Shown: positions 26,091 to 37,002 of the stretch, piece after piece
Position numbering within the stretch: the stretch's first letter is position 1
How the letters are laid out: each line of letters opens with the position of its first letter
Source: Paenisporosarcina cavernae
GTDB taxonomy: Bacteria; Bacillota; Bacilli; Bacillales_A; Planococcaceae
DNA length: 64,000 nt
Assembly: GCF_003595195.1 (NCBI RefSeq)
Contig: NZ_CP032418.1
Span: 694,501-758,500, forward strand
Direction: 5' to 3'
The notes under the pieces: generated by a model
The model's database searches: none
Told to the model about the DNA's origin: nothing
What the model saw: the letters and a program-made list of their open reading frames with translations, nothing else
Made by a program: the position numbers and the translations under genes

Positions 26091-26681
26091 GTGTACATAC
26101 CGAAACAATTTCGAGTAGAAGATATGGAAGAAGTGAAACGATTTTTACAAGAGCACGCTTTTGCGACAATCGTTAGTTCGACTTCTGGCCGACCAGTTGC
26201 AACGCACCTCCCATTACAAGTAGCCGAGAAGAACGGGAAACTAACACTTACCGGTCATTTTGCTTATGGCAATAAACAATGGAAAGCTTGGTCAGAAGAA
26301 GAAGAGGTTCTTGTGATTTTTCAAGGACCGCATGCGTACGTTTCAAGCTCTTGGTATGACCATGTGAATGTGCCGACTTGGAATTATGAAGCGGTTCATA
26401 TTTATGGTATTGCCCATTTTTTATCGCTTGATGAACTGAAAAACGATTTAGCAGCACTTTTAGAAAAGTATGAGCATGGAAGGGAGTCTGCAGTCGTTTG
26501 GAATACACTTCCGGAAGAATTATTGGAACGAGAGTTAAAGGGTATTAAAGGTTTTCGCATTGACGTAACGAAAGTAGAAGCTGCATATAAATTAAGTCAA
26601 AATCGGCATCCAAGTGACTATGAAGCAATTCAACAGCATCTTCTACGGGAAGATTCAGAACAAAAATCATCAAGTCGCTAA
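26091..26681 (+). CDS. PaiB family FMN-binding protein
   Basis: 196-residue protein of the PaiB/FMN-binding split-barrel family, with MYIPKQFRVED opening, THLPLQV, GPHAYVSSSWY, VPTWNYEAVHIYG and the C-terminal KLSQNR segment. B. subtilis PaiB is described as a negative regulator of sporulation and degradative enzymes, although the fold suggests an FMN-dependent oxidoreductase. The start is GTG 26091, 8 nt after AGGAGG. Confidence 0.86.
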   Translation: MYIPKQFRVEDMEEVKRFLQEHAFATIVSSTSGRPVATHLPLQVAEKNGKLTLTGHFAYGNKQWKAWSEEEEVLVIFQGPHAYVSSSWYDHVNVPTWNYEAVHIYGIAHFLSLDELKNDLAALLEKYEHGRESAVVWNTLPEELLERELKGIKGFRIDVTKVEAAYKLSQNRHPSDYEAIQQHLLREDSEQKSSSR

Positions 26682-26717
26682 GGAAATGAAACGAATACGA
26701 CCAACAAAACGTATAGA

Positions 26718-26766
26718 ATAAACACCATGAATTCACCTAGATGTGACTTTTATGGTGTTTATTTTT
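26718..26766 (+). terminator. Terminator after the PaiB-like gene
   Basis: Stem AATAAACACCAT / ATGGTGTTTATT with a long loop, ending in a T-run. Confidence 0.8.
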
Positions 26767-26800
26767 AGGGAATAAAAGGTAGAAACATGCGAACTGATAT

Positions 26801-26880
26801 GGTCAAAGAAGGTCAGGCATTTTTCTTTACCATCGACTAATTCCGATGTATACTTTATTTAAAGGTCAAATAAGGTCAAA
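26801..26880 (+). promoter_or_regulatory. clpB promoter flanked by two CtsR operators
   Basis: SigA promoter TTTACC (26826-26831), 17-nt spacer, TATACT (26849-26854). The CtsR heptad repeat GGTCAAATAAGGTCAAA lies at 26864-26880 just past +1, and a second, GGTCAAAGAAGGTCAGG, at 26801-26817 upstream of the -35. The 7+3+7 layout is the CtsR consensus, so heat and protein-stress control is expected. Confidence 0.88.
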
Positions 26881-26915
26881 CATTTCACTGCCTATTCTAA
26901 TTATGAGGTGATTGT

Positions 26916-29045
26916 ATGCAAAATCAGTATCAACAACAACAGCCAGAACAAAAGCCGCTCGAGCTATATGGAAGAAATTTAGTGGAAGCAGCGCGTTCTG
27001 GAAAAATGGATCCCGTAATTGGTCGAGATCAAGAAATCCGACATGTCATTCGTATTTTATCGCGTAAAACGAAAAACAATCCTGTCCTGATTGGAGAACC
27101 TGGAGTAGGGAAAACGGCAATCGTGGAAGGACTCGCCATGCGCATTGTGCGCAAAGATGTGCCGGAAGGATTAAAAGAAAAAGAAATTTATGAATTAGAT
27201 ATGAGTGCGTTAATTGCAGGAGCAAAGTATCGCGGAGAATTTGAAGAGCGTTTAAAAGCGGTCTTAAAACAAGTGAAAGAAGCAGAAGGCAACATCATTT
27301 TATTTATCGATGAAATTCATACGATTGTTGGAGCAGGGAAAACAGAAGGTGCAATGGACGCTGGTAATATGTTAAAACCGATGCTTGCTCGCGGAGAACT
27401 TCATTTAATCGGGGCAACAACTCTCGATGAATACCGTATGTATATTGAAAAAGATGCGGCACTCGAACGACGTTTCCAACAAGTACTTGTGCGTGAACCG
27501 TCTGTCGAAGATACCGTTTCCATCTTACGTGGATTGAAAGAACGATTTGAGCTCCACCATGCGGTTCGAATTCATGACCGTGCAATCGTGGCAGCAGCGC
27601 AGTTGTCCGATCGATATTTAACAGAACGGTTCTTGCCGGATAAAGCCATTGACTTAGTCGATGAGGCGTGTGCAATGATTCGGACAGAAATCGACTCAAT
27701 GCCTCAAGAACTCGACGAAGTAACAAGACGCATGATGCAATTAGAAATTGAAGAACAAGCGTTGATGAAAGAAAAAGATGAAGCAAGTCAAAAACGTTTA
27801 GCAACTCTTCGAGACGAACTCGAAAAGTTAAAGAAAACGACCGATGATATGCGTAGTCAGTGGCAAACAGAAAAAGCATCGATTCAAGCGCTTCAGAAAA
27901 AGCGCGAAACGTTAGATATTCTGCGCCGTGAATTAGAAGAAGCGGAAAGTAACTATGATTTGAACAAAGCAGCGGAACTTCGTCATGGTTCGATTCCTTC
28001 CTTGGAAAAGGAACTAGCCCAATTAGAAGCGGAACTTGAAGCCACTGGCGAAACACGAATTTTACGAGAAGACGTGACGGCAGAAGAAATTGCATCTATC
28101 GTTGCTCGCTGGACTGGTATTCCTGTCACAAAATTAATGGAAGGCGAGCGGGAAAAATTACTTCGTCTACATGAAACTTTACAAGAGCGAGTAGTGGGGC
28201 AAGACCAAGCGGTTCAATATGTGTCGGAAGCAGTTTGGCGCGCACGTGCAGGAATTAAAGATCCGCAAAAACCAATTGGTTCGTTTTTGTTCTTAGGACC
28301 AACAGGAGTAGGAAAAACCGAACTTGCAAAAGCGCTGGCAGCGAATTTGTTCGATTCGGAAGATCACTTCATTCGAATTGATATGTCCGAGTACATGGAA
28401 AAGCATAGTGTGTCTCGTTTAGTCGGTGCACCTCCAGGATATATCGGGTATGAAGAAGGCGGCCAATTAACCGAAGCGGTTCGACGAAATCCATATTCCG
28501 TTATTTTACTAGATGAGATCGAAAAGGCGCATCCGGATGTCGCGAACATTTTGTTACAAGTCCTGGATGATGGACGGATTACGGATAGCCAAGGGCGCTT
28601 AGTCAATTTTACGAACTCGGTCATTATTTTAACGAGCAATATCGGTTCGCAATATTTGCTAGAGGAATCGGAAAATGCAGAAGACCTTGTGATGGCTGCA
28701 CTTCGCCAACACTTCAAACCAGAACTTTTAAATCGAATGGACGAAATTGTTTATTTCCATTCGTTAAAAGGGAACCACTTCCGCGCCATTACGGAAAAAA
28801 TCCTGCGTGAACTTGGAAATCGATTACATGAACAAGAGATTAGCCTTTCGTTTACTGATGACTTAATTTCTTGGGTTGTAGAAGAAGGAACGGATGCTGC
28901 TTATGGAGCTCGACCACTTCGTCGATTCGTTCAACGTCATGTAGAAACAGCCGTTGCAAGGGAAGTACTTGCAGGGCACTTTCCACCAGGAACCAACGTA
29001 CAGGTTGGTTACGAAAACGGAGAAATTACGTTTACAAATGTATAA
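26916..29045 (+). CDS. clpB: ClpB-type AAA+ disaggregase lacking the N-terminal domain
   Basis: 709 aa with two AAA+ modules: Walker A GEPGVGKT (60-67) and GPTGVGKT (about 461-468). The middle domain (about 270-395) contains [21 protein letters not shown], a hallmark of ClpB, absent in ClpC and ClpE. Full-length ClpB is about 860 aa with a roughly 150-residue N-domain. Here the protein starts with a Q-rich stretch directly before [14 protein letters not shown], so the N-domain is missing, and the region upstream is regulatory. It should act with DnaK in disaggregation with altered substrate choice. GAGGTGAT precedes ATG 26916. Confidence 0.9.
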   Translation: MQNQYQQQQPEQKPLELYGRNLVEAARSGKMDPVIGRDQEIRHVIRILSRKTKNNPVLIGEPGVGKTAIVEGLAMRIVRKDVPEGLKEKEIYELDMSALIAGAKYRGEFEERLKAVLKQVKEAEGNIILFIDEIHTIVGAGKTEGAMDAGNMLKPMLARGELHLIGATTLDEYRMYIEKDAALERRFQQVLVREPSVEDTVSILRGLKERFELHHAVRIHDRAIVAAAQLSDRYLTERFLPDKAIDLVDEACAMIRTEIDSMPQELDEVTRRMMQLEIEEQALMKEKDEASQKRLATLRDELEKLKKTTDDMRSQWQTEKASIQALQKKRETLDILRRELEEAESNYDLNKAAELRHGSIPSLEKELAQLEAELEATGETRILREDVTAEEIASIVARWTGIPVTKLMEGEREKLLRLHETLQERVVGQDQAVQYVSEAVWRARAGIKDPQKPIGSFLFLGPTGVGKTELAKALAANLFDSEDHFIRIDMSEYMEKHSVSRLVGAPPGYIGYEEGGQLTEAVRRNPYSVILLDEIEKAHPDVANILLQVLDDGRITDSQGRLVNFTNSVIILTSNIGSQYLLEESENAEDLVMAALRQHFKPELLNRMDEIVYFHSLKGNHFRAITEKILRELGNRLHEQEISLSFTDDLISWVVEEGTDAAYGARPLRRFVQRHVETAVAREVLAGHFPPGTNVQVGYENGEITFTNV

Positions 29046-29047
29046 AA

Positions 29048-29086
29048 CAAAAAGAAGACATCGAAAGCGGTGTCTTCTTTTTTGTT
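29048..29086 (+). terminator. Terminator after clpB
   Basis: Stem GAAGACA...TGTCTTC with a short loop, ending in TTTTTT. Confidence 0.85.
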
Positions 29087-29270
29087 GCGGAAAGGTTCAT
29101 TTTCGTGAGCGAATGCGTTCTTTAAAGGAGAAACAGAGAAGGGGTATACCATATACGTCATAAAACTAGTGACAAAAGTAGAGGAGACTGGACGTGTTCC
29201 GCAAAAGTATAGACGTCTATAAAAGCAGCCGTCAATTTCTTTACCTCCATCTACAATACCTTATTAATCA

Positions 29271-29310
29271 AAAAAAAAACCCCGTCTTTCTCACTAGGAG
29301 CAGGACGGGG
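29271..29310 (-). terminator. Terminator of yjzD
   Basis: Minus strand: stem CCCCGTC / GACGGGG, then TTTTTTTTT, just after the yjzD stop. The preceding 29087-29270 has no convincing gene. Confidence 0.88.
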
Positions 29311-29318
29311 ATTTCTTA

Positions 29319-29507
29319 TTAGTGATGATCGTGTGCTACTGGTTCGTTCGGGATTAGTGCTTGAATGATAATAAATAGTACGTAGAAAATAACGGCAATA
29401 ATTGCGCCAGTAGTAAAGTCGAAACCTACTCCAGCAACAGAACTTACTACATAATTAAGCATTGTGACTAATGCAAAAAGCCATACAAAAGTTAGAATAT
29501 ATTTCAT
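29319..29507 (-). CDS. yjzD: YjzD family small membrane protein (DUF2929)
   Basis: 62-residue protein with two transmembrane helices, a short loop (VAGVGFDFTTGA) and a histidine-rich C-terminus (AHDHH). Size, topology and position upstream of and divergent from fabH match B. subtilis YjzD. The ATG at 29507 is 7 nt after GAGGTG; the GTG at 29516 overlaps that ribosome site. Function unknown. Confidence 0.8.
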   Translation of the reverse strand: MKYILTFVWLFALVTMLNYVVSSVAGVGFDFTTGAIIAVIFYVLFIIIQALIPNEPVAHDHH

Positions 29508-29620
29508 TTCATTCACCTCAACGTAGATTCAATACTTCCATTATCTTATCATAGAGCGTTTGTGTCGAACAGTGTTAATACGAATTTTACGCGTATTTTT
29601 GGCGAAAGCGTGTCGACGAC

Positions 29621-29665
29621 TTGAAATTCGGTCGTCAAAAAATTATAATTAGAACCAGGTACTAA
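29621..29665 (+). promoter_or_regulatory. fabHF promoter with FapR operator
   Basis: TTGAAA (29621-29626), 17-nt spacer, TATAAT (29644-29649), immediately followed by TTAGAACCAGGTACTAA (29649-29665), a good match to the FapR box TTAGTACCTGNTACTAA. FapR repression relieved by malonyl-CoA is expected. Confidence 0.92.
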
Positions 29666-29696
29666 TATTTGATAATAAAGAAATGAGGTTATGCGA

Positions 29697-30632
29697 TTGC
29701 CAGCTGGAATTCTTTCTCTAGGACGCTATATACCCGATACAATTGTGACGAATAAAGATTTGGAAAATAGAATGGATACGTCGGATGAATGGATCCGAAC
29801 TCGAACTGGTATTGAAGAGCGTCGTTATGCAAGTGATGAGATAGATACATCTGATATGGCGTACAGTGCTGCGAAAGAGGCAATGGAACGTGCTGGAGTT
29901 AAACCCGAAGAAATTGGGTTAATTTTAGTGGCGACCGTAACGCCAGATAAACCTTTCCCAACCGTCTCCTGTATGATTCAAGATCGCTTAGGGGCAAAAA
30001 ATGCGGCAGCAATGGATATTTCTGCAGCTTGTTCCGGCTTTATGTACGGCGTTATTACCGCTAAACAATTTGTGGAATCTGGTGCGTATAAGTATGTGCT
30101 AGTGGTTGGAGTCGAAAAGCTAACGAAGATTACAAACTTTGAGGACCGAAATACTGCCGTTCTTTTCGGAGACGGTGCAGGAGCTGCGGTCGTTGGGAAT
30201 GTTTCGGAAGGAAAAGGTATATTATCATTTGAATTAGGTGCAGATGGATCTGGTGGAAATGAATTATACCAAGACGGACCGTACTTATACATGAATGGGC
30301 GAGAAGTCTTTAAATTTGCAGTACGACAAATGGGCGAGTCAGCAGAAGCTGTCATTGCGGAAGCTGGACTGACAAAAGAGGAAATCGATTTTCTCGTTCC
30401 ACATCAAGCAAACATTCGCATCATGGAATCATCTAGACAACGGCTGAATTTGCCAGTAGAAAAAATGTCCAAAACGATTCAACGATACGGGAATACCTCT
30501 GCCGCTTCTATCCCAATCTCTTTGTATGAAGATATTGAAGAAGGTCGCGTAAAAGACGGCGACACAATCGTGCTTGTCGGTTTTGGTGGCGGTCTTACGT
30601 GGGGCGCAATTTGCATGGTTTGGGGTAACTAA
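29697..30632 (+). CDS. fabH: Beta-ketoacyl-ACP synthase III
   Basis: KAS III, which condenses acetyl- or branched acyl-CoA with malonyl-ACP to start fatty acid synthesis. Thiolase fold with the catalytic triad Cys (AACSGFMYG), His (VPHQANIRI) and Asn (GNTSAA). Two starts are possible: ATG 29691, 3 nt from GAGGT, and TTG 29697, 8 nt from it. The TTG start gives Met-Pro-Ala-Gly-Ile, matching the length of B. subtilis FabHA and placing the catalytic Cys at 112, the usual number; I prefer it. First gene of a FapR-controlled fabHF operon. Confidence 0.95.
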   Translation: MPAGILSLGRYIPDTIVTNKDLENRMDTSDEWIRTRTGIEERRYASDEIDTSDMAYSAAKEAMERAGVKPEEIGLILVATVTPDKPFPTVSCMIQDRLGAKNAAAMDISAACSGFMYGVITAKQFVESGAYKYVLVVGVEKLTKITNFEDRNTAVLFGDGAGAAVVGNVSEGKGILSFELGADGSGGNELYQDGPYLYMNGREVFKFAVRQMGESAEAVIAEAGLTKEEIDFLVPHQANIRIMESSRQRLNLPVEKMSKTIQRYGNTSAASIPISLYEDIEEGRVKDGDTIVLVGFGGGLTWGAICMVWGN

Positions 30633-30661
30633 ATACGAAGCAATGAAAGGAGACGCAACAT

Positions 30662-31903
30662 ATGACGAAACGTCGAGTAGTAATTACAGGAGTTGGCGCT
30701 ATTACACCGTTAGGAAATGACGTGCCATCTACTTGGTCTAATATTAAAGCAGGTAAATCAGGAGTGGGTCCGTTAACTCGTTTAGATACCGATTTATTCG
30801 CCGCAAAAATTGCAGCCGAAGTAAAAGATTTCAATATCGAGGAGTATATTGAACGAAAAGAAGCGAGAAAAATGGATCGCTTTACGCATTATGCACTTGC
30901 TGCATCAATTGAAGCTGTTAAAGACTCAGGACTGGAGATCACGCCAGAAGTTGGTCTACGCACAGGTGTCTGGATTGGCTCTGGTATTGGTGGAATGGAA
31001 ACGTACGAAAACCAGTTTAAAGTATTCCAAGAAAAAGGGGCTCGTCGAGTTAGTCCTTTCTTCGTTCCAATGATTATTGCAGACATGGCTTCTGGCCAAG
31101 TGTCGATTCATTTCGGGGCGAAAGCAATGAATAACTGTTCGGTTACTGCATGTGCTTCTGGCACGAATTCCATCGGAGATGCATTTAAAGTCATTCAACG
31201 CGGTGATGCCGATGTGATGATTTCTGGTGGGGCAGAAGCACCGATAACGAACATGTCCGTTGCAGGGTTTATTTCCAATACAGCACTTTCGTTAAATCCT
31301 GAGGCACAAAAAGCATCACGTCCATTTGATGCGAACCGTGACGGATTTGTTATTGGAGAGGGTTCAGGTATTGTCGTGCTGGAGGAATATGAGCACGCTG
31401 TAGGTCGTGGTGCAAAAATTTACGCAGAAATCGTGGGTTACGGTTCGACAGGAGATGCACATCATATTACAGCTCCAGCACCGGAAGGGGAAGGAGCTGC
31501 ACGTGCGATGGCGCAAGCTCTTTCGGATGGAGGCGTTTCTCCAGAGCAAGTAGCTTACATTAATGCGCACGGTACAAGTACACCGTACAATGATTTATTC
31601 GAAACACAAGCAGTGAAATCTGTTTTCGGTGAGCATGCCTATACACTAGCGATGAGTTCGACAAAATCGATGACGGGACATTTGTTAGGAGCAGCTGGTG
31701 GTATTGAAGCAATCTTTACCGCCTTAGCGATAAAAGAAGGCATCATGCCTCCAACGATCAATTTAGAAAATCCCGATCCAGAATGTGACTTAGATTATGT
31801 AGCAAATGAAGCTCGAGAAGCTTCGATTGACTACGCAATGAGCAATTCACTTGGCTTCGGTGGACATAACGCGTCCATTGTCTTGAAAAAAGTAGACGCA
31901 TAA
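30662..31903 (+). CDS. fabF: Beta-ketoacyl-ACP synthase II
   Basis: 413-residue KAS II elongating acyl-ACP with malonyl-ACP. Nucleophile C164 in TACASGTNS, the two histidines in [11 protein letters not shown] and [12 protein letters not shown], and the C-terminal [10 protein letters not shown]. Length and motifs are standard. AAAGGAGACG precedes the ATG, 29 nt after fabH, so one transcript is expected. A terminator follows. Confidence 0.97.
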   Translation: MTKRRVVITGVGAITPLGNDVPSTWSNIKAGKSGVGPLTRLDTDLFAAKIAAEVKDFNIEEYIERKEARKMDRFTHYALAASIEAVKDSGLEITPEVGLRTGVWIGSGIGGMETYENQFKVFQEKGARRVSPFFVPMIIADMASGQVSIHFGAKAMNNCSVTACASGTNSIGDAFKVIQRGDADVMISGGAEAPITNMSVAGFISNTALSLNPEAQKASRPFDANRDGFVIGEGSGIVVLEEYEHAVGRGAKIYAEIVGYGSTGDAHHITAPAPEGEGAARAMAQALSDGGVSPEQVAYINAHGTSTPYNDLFETQAVKSVFGEHAYTLAMSSTKSMTGHLLGAAGGIEAIFTALAIKEGIMPPTINLENPDPECDLDYVANEAREASIDYAMSNSLGFGGHNASIVLKKVDA

Positions 31904-31908
31904 TGATG

Positions 31909-31963
31909 AAACCCTTTTCTTGTTGCTGTACATGTACAGAACGAGGAGAGGGTTTTATTTTTT
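31909..31963 (+). terminator. Terminator of fabHF
   Basis: Long stem AAACCCTTTTCTTGTT / AACGAGGAGAGGGTTT (G-U pairs) with a TGTACATGTACA apex, then a T-run. Confidence 0.85.
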
Positions 31964-32075
31964 AAAAAATCGCGAGGGATTGCACATGAAAAAGACATCC
32001 CGCAATAACGGAATGCCTTCTGCCTATTCATATTGTTGTCCCTTTCGTACATAAGGTAGAGAGGGGGAATGTAAG

Positions 32076-33511
<1,436 letters not shown>

Positions 33512-33517
33512 GGTGAC

Positions 33518-33547
33518 ATTATAATATAGAAGAAAGTCGAAAATCAA
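33518..33547 (-). promoter_or_regulatory. trpS promoter
   Basis: Minus strand TTGATT (33547-33542), 18-nt spacer, TATAAT (33523-33518), just upstream of the T-box leader. Confidence 0.8.
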
Positions 33548-33558
33548 GTAGGATTTTT

Positions 33559-33912
33559 CTATAAATAATACACGACTAAAGCGACCACCATTGTCAGTAA
33601 AATGGTACCACCAATTTGGAAAAATGGAACAGCGGAGAAATCGATTACCTGTGATGGAAGACGCATATTTAGCATATCCTCTTCCTGGTGTCGTCGCGTG
33701 AAGACGTCTCGAATACTTTTTGTAAAAATATCAAAAAATCCTCCAGCCACTACATAAACAAAAATTCCTAAAAGAAAAACAATCCCTCCAACAACAAATG
33801 AAACATTGATGTAAGAAAGTAACGAGAAATTTTTATAGTAAAGTAACATAGATATGGCAATTATTACTTCTAAAATTCCAAAAAATACAAGCTTGCGTGT
33901 CAATTCGTTCAC
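33559..33912 (-). CDS. Small membrane protein, probably DUF3899
   Basis: 117 aa: two helices in the first 60 residues, a charged cytoplasmic loop (FTKSIRDVFTRRHQEEDML) and a C-terminal helix. The layout fits the DUF3899 family, often found near opp operons in Bacillales; I am moderately sure of that assignment. The start is one of two adjacent GTGs (33915 or 33912) with only a weak ribosome site. It reads away from oppA; its downstream end abuts the trpS promoter. Confidence 0.65.
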   Translation of the reverse strand: MNELTRKLVFFGILEVIIAISMLLYYKNFSLLSYINVSFVVGGIVFLLGIFVYVVAGGFFDIFTKSIRDVFTRRHQEEDMLNMRLPSQVIDFSAVPFFQIGGTILLTMVVALVVYYL

Positions 33913-34073
33913 CACCAGTCCATCTTATGTTAATAAAATTAACTGAAAAAATCAAAAAATCTTTTAAAAAAGGAAATGTTCACAATTAACGAAAAACACC
34001 GAAATATCAAGCATTCTGTCATGTTGTTGTAATATTCATGTTACAGGAATGTAAAAAAAATTCAAAAAAAGGG

Positions 34074-34129
34074 TGTACAGATTTTTCAGAATATGTATAA
34101 TAAACCTTGTACCAATTTTTCAGAAAATT
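34074..34129 (+). promoter_or_regulatory. oppA promoter with CodY-like boxes
   Basis: TGTACA (34074-34079), 16-nt spacer, TATAAT (34096-34101). A CodY-like 15-mer ATTTTTCAGAAAATT (34115-34129) differs from AATTTTCWGAAAATT at one base and lies in the leader. A weaker one (ATTTTTCAGAATATG, 34081-34095) overlaps the promoter. CodY repression of opp in amino-acid-rich conditions is known in Gram-positives, so the inference is good. Confidence 0.75.
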
Positions 34130-34146
34130 TAGGGAGGTCATTTCTA

Positions 34147-35877
34147 GTGAAGAAGAACAAGTTATTTTGGCTACTTAGCCTAATGTTAGTACTTTCTGTG
34201 TTCTTAGCTGCTTGTGGCGATGGTGAAGACCAAAACAACGACGGCGAAAAAGAGCCAGGCGAAGTAACTACAGATGATGGCAATGGCGAAGGCGATGGCG
34301 AAGAAGCGCTTGACGCAGAACAAGTTTTAAACTTAATCGAAGGTGCTGAGATTCCATCAGTTGACTCTGCTGTTGCAGAAGACCAAGTTGGTTTCGTAGT
34401 ATTAAATAACACTCAAGAAGGTTTATTCCGTTTAAACCAAGAGAACGTAGCGATCCCAGCAATTGCTGCAGGTGAGCCTGAAATCTCTGAAGATGGTTTA
34501 ACGTATACTTTCAAAATTCGTGAGGATGCGAAATGGTCAAATGGCGATGCTGTTACAGCAAAAGATTTCGAATTTGCTTGGAAACGCGCTATCGACCCAG
34601 CAACTGGATCTCCTTACGGTCCTTACATGATGTCTGGCGTACTTAAAAACGCTGAAAAAATCGCTGCTGGCGAAATGGACAAAGCTGAGTTAGGTGTTAA
34701 AGCTGAAGACGATACTACTTTAGTAGTTAACCTTGAGCGTCCAGTACCTTACTTCTTATCTTTAATGTCTTTCGGTACTTTCTACCCTCAAAATGAGGCG
34801 TTCGTAACTGAACAAGGCGAAAACTATGCAACTAACTCTGACACTGTGATTTCAAACGGTCCTTTCTTACTTACTGAGTGGGATGGAACTGGATTATCAT
34901 GGGTTTACAAAAAGAACGACTCTTACTGGGATGCTGAATCAGTTAAGTTAACTCAAATTAACTGGGACGTAGTAAAAGAAAACTCTACAGCAGTTAACCT
35001 TTATACTACTGGTGAAAAAGATCGTACTGGTCTTTCTGGTGAGTATGCAATGCAATATGCTAACGATCCTGACTTAATTAAAATTCCGGATACATCTGTA
35101 TTCTACTTAAAATTCAACCAAGAACGTAATGGTAAACCAAATGCTTTAGCAAACGTAAACATCCGTGAAGCAGTAGCTAAATCATTCAACAAACAAGATT
35201 TAACTGACGTAGTATTAGCAAACGGTTCTGTACCTGCTAACTACCTAGTACCAGTTGACTTTGCATTCGATGCAGACGCAGTAGATTTCCGTGAAGTAAA
35301 CGGAGATATGGCTGAGTTCAATGCTGAAGAAGCAAAAGCAGCATGGGAAAAAGGTCTAGCTGAGCTAGGCGTAGAAGAAGTTACACTTGAGTTATTAGGT
35401 GGAGACTCTGACTTATCTAAAAAAATGGATGAGTACATGAAATCTCAAATGGAAACAAATCTTCCAGGTTTAACAGTTACATTGAAAGAAGTACCATTCA
35501 ACGTTCGTTTAGAACTTGATGATGCTCAAGATTACGATATCCAGTTCGCTGGTTGGGGTCCTGACTACCAAGATCCTATGACTTTCGTAGACTTATTCGT
35601 AACTGGTTCACCACAAAACAACATGGGCTATTCTTCTGAAGAGTTCGATGGTCTAATCGAAAAAGCTAAAGGTGAATTAGCAATGGATCCTGAAGCTCGT
35701 TGGCAAGCAATGGCTGACGCTGAAAAATTATTGGTAGCTGAAGATTACGCTATCGCTCCTGTATACCAACGCGCTGGTGTAGGTCTATCAAAACCTTACG
35801 TAAAAGGTATTGTTAAACATCCATTCGGTGGAGATTACTCATACAAATGGGCTTATATCTCTGGTAAAGGTGAATAA
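34147..35877 (+). CDS. oppA: Oligopeptide ABC transporter substrate-binding lipoprotein OppA
   Basis: 576-residue SBP_bac_5 family lipoprotein. Signal peptide with lipobox LAAC (Cys about 23), an acidic Gly/Asp/Glu-rich linker, then the peptide-binding domains. Start GTG 34147 is placed by GGGAGGTCA; the ATG at 34093 lies inside the promoter. Codon use is strongly biased to a few codons (GTA, TTA, GCT), as expected for an abundant protein. First gene of oppABCDF; an intergenic hairpin at 35912 may keep its transcript more abundant than the rest. Confidence 0.95.
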   Translation: MKKNKLFWLLSLMLVLSVFLAACGDGEDQNNDGEKEPGEVTTDDGNGEGDGEEALDAEQVLNLIEGAEIPSVDSAVAEDQVGFVVLNNTQEGLFRLNQENVAIPAIAAGEPEISEDGLTYTFKIREDAKWSNGDAVTAKDFEFAWKRAIDPATGSPYGPYMMSGVLKNAEKIAAGEMDKAELGVKAEDDTTLVVNLERPVPYFLSLMSFGTFYPQNEAFVTEQGENYATNSDTVISNGPFLLTEWDGTGLSWVYKKNDSYWDAESVKLTQINWDVVKENSTAVNLYTTGEKDRTGLSGEYAMQYANDPDLIKIPDTSVFYLKFNQERNGKPNALANVNIREAVAKSFNKQDLTDVVLANGSVPANYLVPVDFAFDADAVDFREVNGDMAEFNAEEAKAAWEKGLAELGVEEVTLELLGGDSDLSKKMDEYMKSQMETNLPGLTVTLKEVPFNVRLELDDAQDYDIQFAGWGPDYQDPMTFVDLFVTGSPQNNMGYSSEEFDGLIEKAKGELAMDPEARWQAMADAEKLLVAEDYAIAPVYQRAGVGLSKPYVKGIVKHPFGGDYSYKWAYISGKGE

Positions 35878-35911
35878 TTTAAAGCTTTAGCTTAACAAAA
35901 TCTCATATTAT

Positions 35912-35953
35912 AGAGAGTATATGGTGTACTTTGGTACCCTATACTCTCTTTTT
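35912..35953 (+). terminator. Partial terminator between oppA and oppB
   Basis: Stem AGAGAGTATATGG / CCCTATACTCTCT followed by TTTTT. In an operon this position usually reduces read-through, favouring oppA over oppBCDF. Confidence 0.82.
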
Positions 35954-35999
35954 AACTGAGACTGAATACTCTAAAAATTAGTATTTTTCAATTTTGGCT

Positions 36000-36030
36000 T
36001 TGACAAAAACAGCGTTTTTCTGTTTATATA
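36000..36030 (+). promoter_or_regulatory. Candidate internal promoter for oppBCDF
   Basis: Consensus TTGACA at 36000-36005, then TTATAT/TATATA 18-19 nt later. It lies after the oppA hairpin and 40 nt before oppB. Confidence 0.55.
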
Positions 36031-36069
36031 TAGTAGTTAATGTTTTATTTTTAATAGGAGGTGCTTTTA

Positions 36070-37002
36070 ATGGCGAAGTATATTGCTAGACGATTACTTT
36101 ATATGTTTTTAACTCTTTTCCTGATTGCCACGGCATCATTTTTCTTGATGAAAACGCTTCCAGGATCCCCTATCTCTGCCGCTAATAAATTATCCCCAGA
36201 ACAACTAGCAGTTGTAGAGGCGAAATACGGATTGGATAAACCAGTTCCGGTTCAATACGGTGTGTATATGCTAAATCTAGTTCAAGGAGATTTAGGTACA
36301 TCATTCCAATTTGGTGGAAAATCTGTTACAGGTCTGATTTTAGACCGTATGGGTCCATCATTTATATTAGGGGCACAAGCGATGGTATTTGGTGTCTTTA
36401 TAGGTATCGTTTTTGGAATGATTGCTGCTCTGAAGCAAAACTCCATTTTTGATTACGGAAGCACGTTTATCGCCATTCTAGGAATCTCTATTCCTTCATT
36501 CGTATTTGCGTCCTTTTTACAGTATTGGTTAGCAGCGCAATGGGAACTCTTCCCAGTTGCACTTTGGAAAGATGGATGGATGTCGAGTGTATTACCATCA
36601 ATTTCTTTAGCGATGGGTCCACTTGCAATTTCAGCACGTTTCATCCGTACAGAAATGATTGAAGTTTTAAGCTCTGATTACATAACGTTAGCGAAATCCA
36701 AAGGAGCTAATGGTTATGAGGTAGCATTTAAACATGCGTTCCGTAATGCATTAATTCCTTTAGTAACAGTTTTAGGTCCGCTAGCAGCCGGTTTACTTAC
36801 TGGTTCCCTAGTTATCGAGCAAATTTTTGCAATTCCTGGAATTGGAGAACAATTCGTTAAAGCGATCATGGTAAATGACTATGCAGTTATCATGGGAACT
36901 ACTCTATTCTTCTCTGTATTCCTTATTGCTGTCATTTTAATCGTTGATATTTTATACGGGATTATTGATCCTCGTATTCGTTTGTCTGGAGGTAACAGTT
37001 AA
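36070..37002 (+). CDS. oppB: Oligopeptide ABC transporter permease OppB
   Basis: 310-residue inner-membrane permease with six transmembrane helices. The EAA-type loop (LAKSKGANGYEVAFKHAFRNALIPLVT) contacts the ATPases. ATG 36070 lies 7 nt after AGGAGGTG; the GTG at 36061 overlaps that ribosome site. The stop shares one base with oppC. Confidence 0.95.
   Translation: MAKYIARRLLYMFLTLFLIATASFFLMKTLPGSPISAANKLSPEQLAVVEAKYGLDKPVPVQYGVYMLNLVQGDLGTSFQFGGKSVTGLILDRMGPSFILGAQAMVFGVFIGIVFGMIAALKQNSIFDYGSTFIAILGISIPSFVFASFLQYWLAAQWELFPVALWKDGWMSSVLPSISLAMGPLAISARFIRTEMIEVLSSDYITLAKSKGANGYEVAFKHAFRNALIPLVTVLGPLAAGLLTGSLVIEQIFAIPGIGEQFVKAIMVNDYAVIMGTTLFFSVFLIAVILIVDILYGIIDPRIRLSGGNS

Noticed and set aside
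29140-29152. GGGGTATACC near 29145 and ATACCCC near 46893 as CstR operators
   Set aside because: Single half-sites without the opposing arm at the 16-bp spacing and not in front of a relevant gene.
29194-29330. Short GTG frame after GAGGAG downstream of clpB
   Set aside because: It runs into the yjzD terminator and antisense to yjzD, with a low-complexity sequence; probably chance.
31987-32055. 22-codon ATG frame between fabF and the 75-residue frame
   Set aside because: No clear ribosome site and no recognisable features; too short to support.
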